A DNA stretch of 64,000 nt from JBBDLF01 sp040879025 (GTDB lineage Bacteria; Pseudomonadota; Gammaproteobacteria; Pseudomonadales; Pseudohongiellaceae), in assembly GCA_040879025.1 (NCBI GenBank), contig JBBDLF010000022.1, positions 1-64,000 of the forward strand, read 5' to 3'. The first letter of the stretch is position 1. Every line of letters begins with the position of its first letter. Positions 1-7,678 of the stretch are shown piece after piece. The notes beneath the pieces are model-generated. The model made no database searches and was not told where the DNA came from. It was given only the letters and a program-made list of their open reading frames with translations. Made by a program: the position numbers and the translations under genes.

Positions 1-41
1 GTACCGTCGGCGCGGGCGTGGTGGCAAAAGTCATCGAGTAA
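1..41 (+). CDS. tuf: Elongation factor Tu, C-terminal end (partial)
   Basis: Only the last 12 codons and the stop are inside the window. They read TVGAGVVAKVIE, the highly conserved C-terminus of EF-Tu domain 3. EF-Tu is the GTPase that brings aminoacyl-tRNA to the ribosome. Its position directly before rpsJ is the usual str operon to S10 operon junction of gammaproteobacteria, so fusA, rpsG and rpsL are expected just outside the window. Confidence 0.95.
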   Translation, partial: TVGAGVVAKVIE

Positions 42-75
42 GACTCGAGGAAGCTGAAGCTTCGAAACCCGTCAA

Positions 76-106
76 TATACAGGGTTCAAGGCCGGTATAC
101 AGGGTT
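76..106. repeat. 11-bp direct repeat downstream of tuf
   Basis: TATACAGGGTT occurs at 76-86 and again at 96-106 in the tuf-rpsJ spacer. It is one of several short duplications seen in spacers of this window. No function is evident. Confidence 0.6.
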
Positions 107-121
107 TAACGTCAGTCAGTG

Positions 122-144
122 GCGTCGGCGGCAACGCCGGACGC
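122..144 (+). terminator. Possible terminator or attenuator hairpin after tuf
   Basis: GCGTC-GGCG (122-130) can pair with CGCC and GACGC (135-144) around a GCAA loop with one bulged base. It is GC-rich and stable, but no clear U tract follows, only a GGTTTTCC some 20 bases later. It could be a weak terminator of the str operon or simply mRNA structure. Confidence 0.35.
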
Positions 145-169
145 AGGTAGCGTTCGGCCCCGGTTTTCC

Positions 170-198
170 TTGACAGAATCCAGTGGCGACTTTAGAAT
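170..198 (+). promoter_or_regulatory. Sigma70 promoter of the S10 operon
   Basis: A consensus TTGACA at 170-175 is followed, after a 17-base spacer, by TAGAAT at 193-198. This is an almost perfect sigma70 promoter placed after tuf and about 100 bases ahead of rpsJ. Transcription should start near 205. It gives the S10 operon its own promoter apart from readthrough from tuf. Confidence 0.85.
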
Positions 199-205
199 CT
201 CGCTT

Positions 206-228
206 CCGTTTTTCAGGCAGAAAAACGG
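206..228 (+). promoter_or_regulatory. Hairpin in the S10 leader
   Basis: CCGTTTTTC (206-214) pairs with GAAAAACGG (220-228) around AGGCA, right at the start of the predicted S10 leader. In enterobacteria L4 represses this operon through its leader RNA. The leader here is only about 95 bases and AT-rich downstream, and I cannot show that L4 binds it. Confidence 0.4.
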
Positions 229-299
229 AGTTCAAGGCTCACAGGCGATTGTTTTTTAACTATTTAGTTTAATTGGTTTTTTCTCGGAGTAGGTAGTCA

Positions 300-611
300 A
301 TGCAGAATCAGCGTATCAGAATCCGGCTCAAAGCCTTTGATCATCGGCTGATCGACCAATCTACCCAGGAAATTGTGGAAACAGCGAAACGCACCGGAGC
401 ACAGGTTCGGGGCCCGATCCCCTTGCCGACGGACAAGGAACGTTTTACCGTGCTGATCTCTCCGCACGTCAACAAGGACGCCCGGGACCAGTATGAAATC
501 CGTACCCATAAACGGTTGCTGGATATAGTGGAACCGACCGAGAAGACCGTAGACGCGCTTATGAAGCTGGATCTCGCAGCCGGCGTTGAGGTGCAGATCA
601 GTCTGGGCTGA
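300..611 (+). CDS. rpsJ: 30S ribosomal protein S10
   Basis: The protein is 103 residues, the normal S10 length, beginning MQNQRIRIRLKAFDHRLID, and it is alignable along its whole length with S10/NusE. S10 sits in the 30S head. As NusE it also partners NusB in antitermination and links NusG to the ribosome. An SD-like GGAGTAGG lies just before the ATG. It is the first gene of the S10 operon and follows the promoter at 170-198. Unusually, the next gene, rplC, begins 282 bases downstream instead of almost directly. Confidence 0.99.
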   Translation: MQNQRIRIRLKAFDHRLIDQSTQEIVETAKRTGAQVRGPIPLPTDKERFTVLISPHVNKDARDQYEIRTHKRLLDIVEPTEKTVDALMKLDLAAGVEVQISLG

Positions 612-893
612 AAAGGAAAGACCGAGTATCAGAAGGACCGAGTATCAGAAGGACCGAGTATCACAGGTCGACGCGGCCTGAAAGCAGTAACAGAGTTTAA
701 ACCGGTTTCAGGATCAGTAGTAAAACCAGTAGTTACACGAATTTAGCTCCCGAATTAGATTTCCAGCTGAATTTCAGTGTGCCGGACAACCGGTACACCG
801 GTGCTGCTCAATCAGAAGTATGGGCAGTGCACATGGTGTAATGCCGTAGCAGCCATAGCGGGTTTGAGCCCCGTACACGATGAGGTTGATAAA
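612..893. other. Long rpsJ-rplC spacer
   Basis: These 282 bases hold no gene I can support. An in-frame extension of rplC can be opened back to 777, but its residues have no L3 character and conserved L3 starts at 894. The left part contains a threefold 16-bp tandem repeat (620-667). In most gammaproteobacteria this gap is a few tens of bases, so the spacer looks expanded. Confidence 0.7.
620..667. repeat. Three 16-bp tandem repeats in the S10 operon
   Basis: GACCGAGTATCAGAAG occurs at 620-635 and 636-651, and a third copy with changes at its 3' end (ending CACAGG) at 652-667. The array starts 9 bases after the rpsJ stop codon. It is probably a replication-slippage product, and there is no palindrome that would suggest a protein site. 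Confidence 0.85.
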
Positions 894-1538
894 ATGTCGA
901 TTGGATTAGTCGGTCGAAAGAGCGGCATGACCCGCGTTTTTACCGAAGAAGGTGATTCCGTTCCGGTTACGGTGGTTGAAGTTCAGCCTAACCGTATTAC
1001 CCAGATCAAAACGCTGGAAACCGATGGCTATAGCGCTATTCAGGTGACAGCGGGTTCTCGCAAATCCTCACGGGTGAACAAACCCCTGTCCGGCCATTTT
1101 GCCAAAGCAGGCACCGAGGCGGGTGTTGGTCTTTGGGAATTTCGTATCGAAGGTGAAGATACCAGCGAAATGGCGCCTGGCGGCGAACTGAAAGTGGATC
1201 GCTTTACCGTCGGCCAGATGGTGGATGTCACCGGTACCTCCAAGGGCAAGGGCTTTCAGGGCGGCGTCAAGCGACATAACTTCAGTATGCAGGACGCTAC
1301 TCACGGTAACTCGGTATCTCACCGCGCTCCCGGTTCAATCGGTCAGAATCAGACTCCCGGACGTGTATGGAAAGGCAAGAAAATGGCTGGTCAGATGGGC
1401 AATGTGCGCAACACCACCCAGAACCTGGAAGTTGTCCGGGTTGACCATGAAAATAATCTGTTGTTGATCAAGGGTGCTATTCCAGGCGCCACCGGATCCA
1501 GCGTCATCGTGCGTCCAGCCGTAAAGTTCAGGGGGTAA
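894..1538 (+). CDS. rplC: 50S ribosomal protein L3
   Basis: The 214-residue protein starts MSIGLVGRKSGMTRVF, the standard L3 N-terminus, which fixes the ATG at 894 despite an open frame back to 777. The conserved segment GSIGQNQTPGRVWKGK carries the glutamine that PrmB N5-methylates in E. coli. L3 is an early assembly protein whose central extension reaches the peptidyl transferase centre. rplD follows after 3 bases. Confidence 0.99.
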   Translation: MSIGLVGRKSGMTRVFTEEGDSVPVTVVEVQPNRITQIKTLETDGYSAIQVTAGSRKSSRVNKPLSGHFAKAGTEAGVGLWEFRIEGEDTSEMAPGGELKVDRFTVGQMVDVTGTSKGKGFQGGVKRHNFSMQDATHGNSVSHRAPGSIGQNQTPGRVWKGKKMAGQMGNVRNTTQNLEVVRVDHENNLLLIKGAIPGATGSSVIVRPAVKFRG

Positions 1539-1541
1539 GCA

Positions 1542-2162
1542 ATGGAATTAAGTCTTGCACTGCCCGGGAACAAAGCGGGCAAAGAAAAAATCTCACTCTC
1601 TGACGAAGCCTTCGCCAGGGATTTCAATGAACCTCTTGTGCATCAGACGGTAGTGACCTATTTGGCGGGTGCACGTCAGGGTTCCGTCCAGCAGAAAACC
1701 CGTTCTGAAGTGCGTGGCGGCGGTCGCAAGCCGTGGCGCCAGAAAGGTACCGGCAGAGCGCGCGCCGGCACCATTCGCAGCCCGTTGTGGCGCAGTGGCG
1801 GAGTGACCTTCGCCGCCCGGCCACAGGATCACAGTAAAAAGCTGAACAAGAAGATGTATCGCGGCGCCATGCGATGCATTTTTTCCGAGCTCATCCGGCA
1901 GGGTCGTCTGCTCGTGGTCAGTGAGTTCGATATTGATACCCACAAAACCAAAGCCTTGGTCAGCAAGCTCAGGGATTTTGATCTGGACAACGTATTGATC
2001 GTTGCCAATGAAGTGACGGAAAACCTCTATCTGGCGGCCCGAAACCTGCAATCCGTGGACGTTTTGGACGTAGCCGGACTGGATCCGGTCAGTCTGATCG
2101 GATTTGAGAAGGTTCTCATGACGGTGCCTGCGCTGAAAAAGGTAGAGGAGATGTTGTCATGA
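1542..2162 (+). CDS. rplD: 50S ribosomal protein L4
   Basis: This is L4 (206 residues), with the conserved loop RSEVRGGGRKPWRQKGTGRA that lines the peptide exit tunnel around residues 45-65. L4 also acts as autogenous repressor of the S10 operon in enterobacteria. Its stop overlaps the rplW start by 4 bases (ATGA), so the two are translationally coupled. Confidence 0.99.
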   Translation: MELSLALPGNKAGKEKISLSDEAFARDFNEPLVHQTVVTYLAGARQGSVQQKTRSEVRGGGRKPWRQKGTGRARAGTIRSPLWRSGGVTFAARPQDHSKKLNKKMYRGAMRCIFSELIRQGRLLVVSEFDIDTHKTKALVSKLRDFDLDNVLIVANEVTENLYLAARNLQSVDVLDVAGLDPVSLIGFEKVLMTVPALKKVEEMLS

Positions 2163-2458
2163 ATACTGAACGCATGTATTCCGTAATATTGGGACCCCAC
2201 GTTTCTGAGAAATCCACCAACCTCAGTGAATTGTACAATCAGTACACATTCAAGGTCACATCGGATGCAACCAAGGCAGAGATAAAGGAAGCTGTCGAGA
2301 AAATATTCAATGTCGTGGTGCAGGATTTGCAGTTGTTGAACGTAAAGGGAAAAACCAAGCGTACCACCAAGGGCAAGCTGCGGCAGCGGTCAAACTGGAA
2401 AAAAGCCTACGTCAGGCTGGAGCAGGGTCATGAAATCGACTTTGCCGAGCTGAGTTAG
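2159..2458 (+). CDS. rplW: 50S ribosomal protein L23
   Basis: The 99-residue protein has the L23 signature near the start (VILGPHVSEKSTNLSE) and the loop KGKTKRTTKGKLRQRSNWKK. L23 sits at the tunnel exit and is the docking site for trigger factor and SRP; the exposed glutamate in the VSEK stretch is the trigger factor contact in E. coli. It overlaps rplD by 4 bases and lies 14 bases ahead of rplB. Confidence 0.99.
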   Translation: MNTERMYSVILGPHVSEKSTNLSELYNQYTFKVTSDATKAEIKEAVEKIFNVVVQDLQLLNVKGKTKRTTKGKLRQRSNWKKAYVRLEQGHEIDFAELS

Positions 2459-2472
2459 GAGAGGGTAGAGAA

Positions 2473-3303
2473 ATGGCAGTAGTCAAAAGTAAACCTACTT
2501 CTCCGGGCCGCCGCTTTGTAGTGAAGGTGGTTAATCCCGAGTTGCATCGCGGCAAGCCATACGCTCCGTTATTGGCGCCAAAGTCGAAAACCGGCGGCAG
2601 AAACAGCAGCGGCAGAATTACTCGCCGACACGCCGGTGGCGGTCACAAACAGAAGTACCGGATTATTGATTTCCGCAGAAACAAGGATGGCATAGCGGCT
2701 CTTGTGGAACGGCTGGAGTACGATCCCAACCGTTCGGCCAATATCGCACTGTTGCTGTATGCAGACGGTGAGCGCCGATACATTGTGGCACCGGGAAAAA
2801 TCAGCGCGGGAGACACTCTGGTTTCGGGAGAAGACGCACCGATCAAGACGGGAAACTGCCTGCCGTTGCGCAATATCCCTCTTGGTAGCGTGGTCCATTG
2901 TGTAGAGATGAAGCCCGGGAAAGGCGCTCAACTGGCGCGTAGTGCCGGTACTTCACTGCAGGTTGTGGCGCGTGAAGGTGAATACGCCACGTTGAGGTTG
3001 CGTTCCGGCGAAATGCGCAAGGTGCTGTTGCAGTGCCGGGCGACACTGGGTGAAGTATCGAACTCGGAACATAACCTGCGGTCACTCGGCAAGGCCGGCG
3101 CATCGCGCTGGCGCGGTATCCGACCCACGGTACGTGGTGTGGCGATGAATCCTGTGGATCATCCTCACGGGGGCGGTGAAGGCAGAACTTCCGGCGGCAG
3201 GCATCCTGTATCGCCCTGGGGTACGCCGACCAAGGGTTACAAAACACGAACCAATAAGCGGACAAACAACATGATTGTTCGCCGCAGAAATTCAAGCAGA
3301 TAA
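2473..3303 (+). CDS. rplB: 50S ribosomal protein L2
   Basis: The protein is 276 residues, within one or two of the family norm. It has the RNA-binding OB and SH3 domains and the C-terminal loop MNPVDHPHGGGEGRTSGG containing the invariant histidine near the peptidyl transferase centre. L2 is a primary 23S binder needed for subunit association. An SD, AGGAGAGGG, spans the rplW-rplB gap. Confidence 0.99.
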   Translation: MAVVKSKPTSPGRRFVVKVVNPELHRGKPYAPLLAPKSKTGGRNSSGRITRRHAGGGHKQKYRIIDFRRNKDGIAALVERLEYDPNRSANIALLLYADGERRYIVAPGKISAGDTLVSGEDAPIKTGNCLPLRNIPLGSVVHCVEMKPGKGAQLARSAGTSLQVVAREGEYATLRLRSGEMRKVLLQCRATLGEVSNSEHNLRSLGKAGASRWRGIRPTVRGVAMNPVDHPHGGGEGRTSGGRHPVSPWGTPTKGYKTRTNKRTNNMIVRRRNSSR

Positions 3304-3311
3304 TGTTAACT

Positions 3312-3335
3312 CCAGGAAGTTGACCCCAGGAAGTT
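3312..3335. repeat. 10-bp direct repeat before rpsS
   Basis: CCAGGAAGTT occurs at 3312-3321 and again at 3326-3335, separated by 4 bases, in the rplB-rpsS spacer. It is another short spacer duplication like that after rpsJ. Confidence 0.6.
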
Positions 3336-3352
3336 AAAACAGAGGTGATAGA

Positions 3353-3628
3353 GTGCCACGTTCACTGAAAAAAGGTCCATTTATCGATCTGCACTTGATG
3401 AAGAAAGTGCAGACAGCTGTTGAGATCAACGACAAGCGCCCCATTAAAACCTGGTCGCGCAGGTCTATGGTCTCTCCGGACATGCTGGGGCTGACGATTG
3501 CCGTTCACAACGGTCGTCAGCACGTGCCCGTATTTATCAGCGAAGATATGGTTGGTCATAAGCTGGGTGAATTTGCAGCCACACGCACCTACCGCGGACA
3601 TGCGGCGGACAAGAAGGCCAAGCGCTGA
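3353..3628 (+). CDS. rpsS: 30S ribosomal protein S19
   Basis: This is a 91-residue S19 starting PRSLKKGPFIDLHLMKKV after the initiator, with the conserved GHKLGEFAATRTYRGHAADKK end. The start codon is GTG at 3353, with AGAGGTGA as SD. S19 forms the 30S head complex with S13 and contacts the A-site finger. Confidence 0.99.
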   Translation: MPRSLKKGPFIDLHLMKKVQTAVEINDKRPIKTWSRRSMVSPDMLGLTIAVHNGRQHVPVFISEDMVGHKLGEFAATRTYRGHAADKKAKR

Positions 3629-3651
3629 TAGCGCCAGAAGGGGATACTGAG

Positions 3652-3984
3652 ATGGAAGTAGAAGCTAAATTACGAGGCGCTCGTCTCTCCGCTCAGAAAG
3701 CGAGACTGGTAGCCGACCAGATTCGTGGCAAGGGCGTTGAAGAAGCCCTGGAGCTTTTGACTTTTAGTCCAAAAAAGGCGGCTGCCATTATCAAAAAAGT
3801 ATTGAACTCTGCAATCGCCAATGCAGAGCATAACGAAGGCGCGGATGTGGACGAGCTGAAAATTTCCACAATCTGTGTTGACGAAGGCATGACTATGAAA
3901 CGAATTATGCCGCGGGCCAAAGGCCGTGCGGACAGGATACTCAAGCGTTCATGTCATATCACAATCACGGTCGCCGATAGCTAG
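3652..3984 (+). CDS. rplV: 50S ribosomal protein L22
   Basis: The protein is 110 residues, as in E. coli. The long beta-hairpin that reaches the tunnel constriction is recognisable as MKRIMPRAKGRADRILKRS around residues 82-100; changes in this hairpin are the classic source of macrolide tolerance, and the loop here looks normal. rpsC follows 9 bases later. Confidence 0.99.
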   Translation: MEVEAKLRGARLSAQKARLVADQIRGKGVEEALELLTFSPKKAAAIIKKVLNSAIANAEHNEGADVDELKISTICVDEGMTMKRIMPRAKGRADRILKRSCHITITVADS

Positions 3985-3993
3985 GAGAATCGG

Positions 3994-4668
3994 ATGGGAC
4001 AGAAAGTACATCCAACCGGGATCCGGCTTGGAATCGTTAAAAAACATACCTCAATCTGGTATGCCGAAGGCAAGAATTATGCTGACAACCTGTTGGTAGA
4101 CCTGCAGGTGCGTGAGTACATTCGCAAGCGCCTGGCTAATGCTTCCGTATCCAGAGTGGATATAGAACGCCCGGCACAGACGGCGAAAATCACCATATTT
4201 ACAGCGCGCCCCGGTATAGTAATTGGCAAAAAAGGTGAGGATGTCGAAGCATTGCGCGGTATTCTGTCTCAAAAGATGAGAGTCCCCGTTCATATCAATA
4301 TAGAAGAAGTGCGCAAACCGGATTTGGATGCGCAACTTGTGGCCGACAACGTGGCTCAGCAATTGGAACGCCGGGTTATGTTCCGCCGGGCCATGAAGCG
4401 TGTTGTACAAAATGCCATGCGCCAAGGTGCCGAAGGTATCAAGGTCCAGGTAGGTGGGCGCCTCGGAGGCGCGGAGATCGCGCGCAGCGAATGGTATCGT
4501 GAGGGCCGCGTACCGCTGCATACCTTACGGGCGGATATTGATTATGCAACTTCCGAGGCCGCCACCACCTATGGCCTGATCGGCGTCAAGGTGTGGATTT
4601 TCAAGGGTGAAATTCTTGACCTGAATGAAGCAGCCACAAGCTCGCAAAGCAAAGCGAAGCAAGGGTAG
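3994..4668 (+). CDS. rpsC: 30S ribosomal protein S3
   Basis: The 224-residue S3 starts GQKVHPTGIRLGIVKKHTS. It has the type II KH domain with GIVIGKKGED as its GxxG loop and the C-terminal block GRLGGAEIARSEWYREGRVPLHTLRADI. S3 lines the mRNA entry channel and takes part in mRNA unwinding. It precedes rplP by 6 bases. Confidence 0.99.
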   Translation: MGQKVHPTGIRLGIVKKHTSIWYAEGKNYADNLLVDLQVREYIRKRLANASVSRVDIERPAQTAKITIFTARPGIVIGKKGEDVEALRGILSQKMRVPVHINIEEVRKPDLDAQLVADNVAQQLERRVMFRRAMKRVVQNAMRQGAEGIKVQVGGRLGGAEIARSEWYREGRVPLHTLRADIDYATSEAATTYGLIGVKVWIFKGEILDLNEAATSSQSKAKQG

Positions 4669-4674
4669 GATCAG

Positions 4675-5088
4675 ATGTTACAACCAAAACGTACAAAATA
4701 TCGCAAACAGATGAAGGGCCGCAATCGCGGTTTGTCTCATCGTGGCAGCAATGTGGATTTTGGAGAGTTTGGTCTGAAGGCCATATCCAGGGGCCGACTT
4801 ACTGCACGCCAGATCGAGGCGGCGCGGCGGGCGATGACTCGCCACGTCAAGCGGGGTGGAAAAATCTGGATCAGGGTGTTCCCGGACAAGCCCATCACCC
4901 AGAAACCGCTTGAGGTTCGACAGGGTAAAGGCAAGGGCAGTGTTGAATACTGGGTAGCACAAATTCAACCAGGGCGGATCATGTTTGAAATAGAAGGCGT
5001 TGACGAGACTTTGGCGCGTGAAGCGTTCAGGCTGGCCGCCTCCAAGCTGCCATTCGAAGTTGCCTTTGTTAAGCGGACGATAATGTAA
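4675..5088 (+). CDS. rplP: 50S ribosomal protein L16
   Basis: This is a 137-residue L16 beginning MLQPKRTKYRKQMKGRNRG, with the conserved stretch KPLEVRQGKGKGSVEYWV whose arginine corresponds to the residue hydroxylated by RoxA/YcfD in E. coli. L16 helps to position tRNA in the A site and completes late 50S assembly. Its TAA shares one base with the rpmC ATG. Confidence 0.99.
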   Translation: MLQPKRTKYRKQMKGRNRGLSHRGSNVDFGEFGLKAISRGRLTARQIEAARRAMTRHVKRGGKIWIRVFPDKPITQKPLEVRQGKGKGSVEYWVAQIQPGRIMFEIEGVDETLAREAFRLAASKLPFEVAFVKRTIM

Positions 5089-5282
5089 TGAACAGCAGCG
5101 AATTACGGGAAAAATCAGTAGCCGAGCTGAAGAGTCAGCTACAGGAATTATATAAGGACCAGTTTAATTACCGGATGCAGAAAAATGCCGGTCAACTCGG
5201 TCAGGTACATCTGCTTGGCACTGTGAGAAAAGACATTGCCCGGGTTAAGACCATTATTACTGAAAAACAGAACGGATCCTGA
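5088..5282 (+). CDS. rpmC: 50S ribosomal protein L29
   Basis: The 64-residue protein has the two-helix hairpin of L29 (LREKSVAELKSQLQEL, then RKDIARVKTIITEKQ). L29 lies beside L23 at the tunnel exit. It overlaps rplP by one base (TAATG) and is followed after 2 bases by rpsQ, so its translation is coupled on both sides. Confidence 0.98.
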   Translation: MNSSELREKSVAELKSQLQELYKDQFNYRMQKNAGQLGQVHLLGTVRKDIARVKTIITEKQNGS

Positions 5283-5284
5283 AT

Positions 5285-5578
5285 ATGCCAGCCAAAGCAA
5301 CTGAACAAAAAGCCGAGCGTACGGTATCCGGACGTACGGTGACGGGTAAGGTGGTTAGCAACAAAATGGACAAGTCCATCGTGGTGCTTGTTGAGCGTCG
5401 GGTCAAGCATCCGGTTTACGGCAAATACGTAACCAGATCCACCAGGCTTCACGCGCACGATGCAAACAACGATTGCCTGCCGGGCGATGCGGTGACTATA
5501 CGGGAGGTGCGCCCCCTGTCGAAAACCAAGTCCTGGTCCCTGGTTTCGATTGATGAACGAGCCATACAGGTTTTATAA
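5285..5578 (+). CDS. rpsQ: 30S ribosomal protein S17
   Basis: The conserved S17 core starts at about residue 17 (TVTGKVVSNKMDKSIVVLVERRVKHPVYGKY). The total length, 97, exceeds the 84 of E. coli because of a charged N-terminal leader, MPAKATEQKAERTVSGR. The OB-fold protein binds 16S rRNA helices 7 and 11 early in 30S assembly. An internal start is possible but no better SD is seen there. Confidence 0.98.
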   Translation: MPAKATEQKAERTVSGRTVTGKVVSNKMDKSIVVLVERRVKHPVYGKYVTRSTRLHAHDANNDCLPGDAVTIREVRPLSKTKSWSLVSIDERAIQVL

Positions 5579-5597
5579 GCAGCAAATACAGGTTTTA
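5564..5597. repeat. 12-bp direct repeat at the rpsQ 3' end
   Basis: ATACAGGTTTTA at 5564-5575, across the last codons and stop of rpsQ, is repeated at 5586-5597 in the spacer before rplN. It looks like a local duplication of the gene end. Confidence 0.65.
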
Positions 5598-5614
5598 GGG
5601 TTCGGAGAGAATCG

Positions 5615-5983
5615 ATGATTCAAGTACAGTCATATCTGGATGTGGCGGACAACAGCGGCGCCAGACGCGTTATGTGCATTAAGGTGCTTGGTGGCTCACA
5701 TCGCCGTTATGCCCGTATTGGTGACATTATCAAGGTTACCGTGAAGGAAGCGATTCCCCGGGGCAAGGTTAAAAAAGGCCAGGTGCTCAATGCACTGGTA
5801 GTGCGAACCAGAAAAGGTGTTCGCCGTGGAGACGGTTCCCTGATTCGCTTTGACGATAACGCGGCGATTCTGCTCAACAATCAGCAGGCGCCCATTGGAA
5901 CGCGAGTGTTTGGACCTGTAACCAGGGAACTGCGCACCGAGAAATTCATGCGAATTATATCTCTGGCGCCGGAAGTACTGTAA
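5615..5983 (+). CDS. rplN: 50S ribosomal protein L14
   Basis: The 122-residue protein starts MIQVQSYLDVADNSGARRVMC and carries the L14 signature AVVRTRKGVRRGDGS. L14 forms intersubunit bridges and is the target of the silencing factor RsfS. It is preceded by GGTTCGGAGAGAATCG as SD region and begins the second half of the run (spc operon in E. coli terms), with no obvious terminator in front. Confidence 0.99.
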   Translation: MIQVQSYLDVADNSGARRVMCIKVLGGSHRRYARIGDIIKVTVKEAIPRGKVKKGQVLNALVVRTRKGVRRGDGSLIRFDDNAAILLNNQQAPIGTRVFGPVTRELRTEKFMRIISLAPEVL

Positions 5984-6021
5984 TTCCGCGTGGAGAATTG
6001 AGACCAAGGTAGAGACGACTG

Positions 6022-6333
6022 ATGCGCAAAATTAAACGTGATGATGAAGTAATTGTTATCGCCGGCAAGGACAAAGGAAAGCGAGGCACTATCTCCAGAA
6101 TTGTCGGGGAAAAGGCCTTTGTGTCCGGAGTCAACCTGGTCAAACGCCACACCCGGCCGAATCCGAATCAGGGCCAGCCTGGCGGTATTGTGGAAAAGGA
6201 AGCGGCGATTCAATTGTCCAACGTGGCGATTTTCAATCCTGAGACCAGCAAGGCTGACAGGGTGGGAATCCGCGAAGTTGAAGGCGGTGAGCGTAAGCGG
6301 TTTTATAAATCAACCCAGAAAGATATCGACTAG
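6022..6333 (+). CDS. rplX: 50S ribosomal protein L24
   Basis: The protein is a 103-residue L24 with the KOW motif near the N-terminus (DEVIVIAGKDKGKRGTISRI). L24 is one of the two assembly-initiator proteins of the 50S subunit. It is directly followed by rplE after about 23 bases. Confidence 0.99.
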   Translation: MRKIKRDDEVIVIAGKDKGKRGTISRIVGEKAFVSGVNLVKRHTRPNPNQGQPGGIVEKEAAIQLSNVAIFNPETSKADRVGIREVEGGERKRFYKSTQKDID

Positions 6334-6356
6334 CTCGACAGGTGCAGGTAGCCACT

Positions 6357-6929
6357 ATGGCTCAATTAAGAGAATTTTACAGAAACGACGTAATACCGCA
6401 ACTAACCAAACAGTTTGGTTATGAAAACACGATGCAGGTTCCCAAAATCACCAAGGTGGTTTTGAATATGGGCCTGGGAGATGCGGTGGGTGACAAAAAA
6501 ATCCTGGAAAACGCCGCAGCAGATATGGCATTGATCAGCGGCCAGAAAGTGGTGATTACAAAGGCAAGCAAGTCCATTGCCGGCTTTAAAATACGTGAGG
6601 GTTGGCCCATCGGCTGCAAGGTCACTTTGCGTGGGGAGCGCATGTATGAATTTCTGGAACGTCTGATTGGTATTGCGATTCCGCGAATTCGTGACTTTCG
6701 AGGCCTGAGTCCCAAGTCATTTGACGGCCGCGGCAATTTCGCCATGGGTGTAACAGAACAGATTATTTTTCCGGAAATTGAATACGACAAGATAGATAAA
6801 CTGCGCGGCCTGGATATCACCATTACCACCACGGCCGAAACTGATGATGAGGGTCGCGCCCTGTTGATGGCTATGCGTTTTCCTTTCAAGGCGCCACCAT
6901 CGGCAAAAGCGGAATCCAGGGAGTCCTGA
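6357..6929 (+). CDS. rplE: 50S ribosomal protein L5
   Basis: I place the start at ATG 6357 (MAQLREFYRNDVIPQL), which matches the family N-terminus and has AGGTAG upstream; a GTG at 6342 is in frame but adds only five atypical residues. The product is 190 residues, about ten longer than E. coli L5 owing to a C-terminal tail (FKAPPSAKAESRES). L5 binds 5S rRNA with L18 and L25 and contacts P-site tRNA. In E. coli S8 represses the spc operon near this start; a site was not verified here. Confidence 0.98.
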   Translation: MAQLREFYRNDVIPQLTKQFGYENTMQVPKITKVVLNMGLGDAVGDKKILENAAADMALISGQKVVITKASKSIAGFKIREGWPIGCKVTLRGERMYEFLERLIGIAIPRIRDFRGLSPKSFDGRGNFAMGVTEQIIFPEIEYDKIDKLRGLDITITTTAETDDEGRALLMAMRFPFKAPPSAKAESRES

Positions 6930-6930
6930 T

Positions 6931-7236
6931 ATGGCAAGAACTTCAATGATCGCTCGCGAGGAAAAACGCGCCCGTATGGTAGAGCAATACGCAGCGCGCA
7001 GGGCCGCTATCAAAGCGGTGCTGAGAGATCCCAAGGCGAGTGATGAAGAAAAGTGGGAAGCACAGATCAAGTTGCAGAAACTGCCGCGTGACGCCAGCCC
7101 TGTTCGTCAACGCCGGCGTTGCAGAATCACCGGGCGCCCCCACGGCGTGTATCGCAAATTTGGTCTTGGTCGCAACAAACTGCGCGAGGCGGCGATGCGC
7201 GGTGACGTTCCTGGCCTCACCAAGGCGAGTTGGTAA
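6931..7236 (+). CDS. rpsN: 30S ribosomal protein S14 (zinc-free type)
   Basis: This 101-residue S14 ends CRITGRPHGVYRKFGLGRNKLRE and further to TKASW. Only a single cysteine is present, so it is the long C-minus form without the CxxC zinc ribbon. S14 assembles late in the 30S head. It begins one base after the rplE stop. Confidence 0.99.
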   Translation: MARTSMIAREEKRARMVEQYAARRAAIKAVLRDPKASDEEKWEAQIKLQKLPRDASPVRQRRRCRITGRPHGVYRKFGLGRNKLREAAMRGDVPGLTKASW

Positions 7237-7252
7237 TCCGGAGTTTATATAA

Positions 7253-7648
7253 ATGAGCATGTCAGACCCAATTGCAGACCTGTTAACCCGCCTTCGAAAT
7301 GCCCAGATGGCAAAGAAGCCGGCGGTTGACTGCCCATCGTCCAAGATCAAGGTGGCCATTTGCCGTGTTCTGGAAGGTGAAGGCTATATTCTTGGCCATT
7401 CGGTCAAAGACCAGGACGGGAAGCCGGTATTGACCGTCAAACTGAAGTATTTTCAGGGCAAGCCGGTTATCGAGGAAATCAAACGCGTCAGTCGGCCGGG
7501 ATTGCGGCAGTACCGCGGCAAGGAAGATCTTCCTGATAACAGGGCGGGTCTGGGAATGGTCATAATGTCCACGAACAAGGGCCTGATGACAGGCAAGCAG
7601 GCACAAGCGGCCGGTCTTGGTGGAGAAGTGCTCTGCACTGTTTTCTAG
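7253..7648 (+). CDS. rpsH: 30S ribosomal protein S8
   Basis: The 131-residue S8 has the N-terminal MSDPIADLLTRLRNAQ and the C-terminal STNKGLMTGKQAQAAGLGGEVLC hallmark. Two ATGs are possible, 7253 and 7259; GGAG at 7239 favours the first. S8 organises the central domain of 16S rRNA and is the autogenous repressor of the spc operon in E. coli. Confidence 0.98.
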   Translation: MSMSDPIADLLTRLRNAQMAKKPAVDCPSSKIKVAICRVLEGEGYILGHSVKDQDGKPVLTVKLKYFQGKPVIEEIKRVSRPGLRQYRGKEDLPDNRAGLGMVIMSTNKGLMTGKQAQAAGLGGEVLCTVF

Positions 7649-7678
7649 GCAGTGACGCAGATTATTTAGGACATCACT

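Noticed and set aside
777..893. N-terminal extension of L3
   Set aside because: It is in frame but unlike any L3; the family start MSIGLVGRK fits ATG 894.
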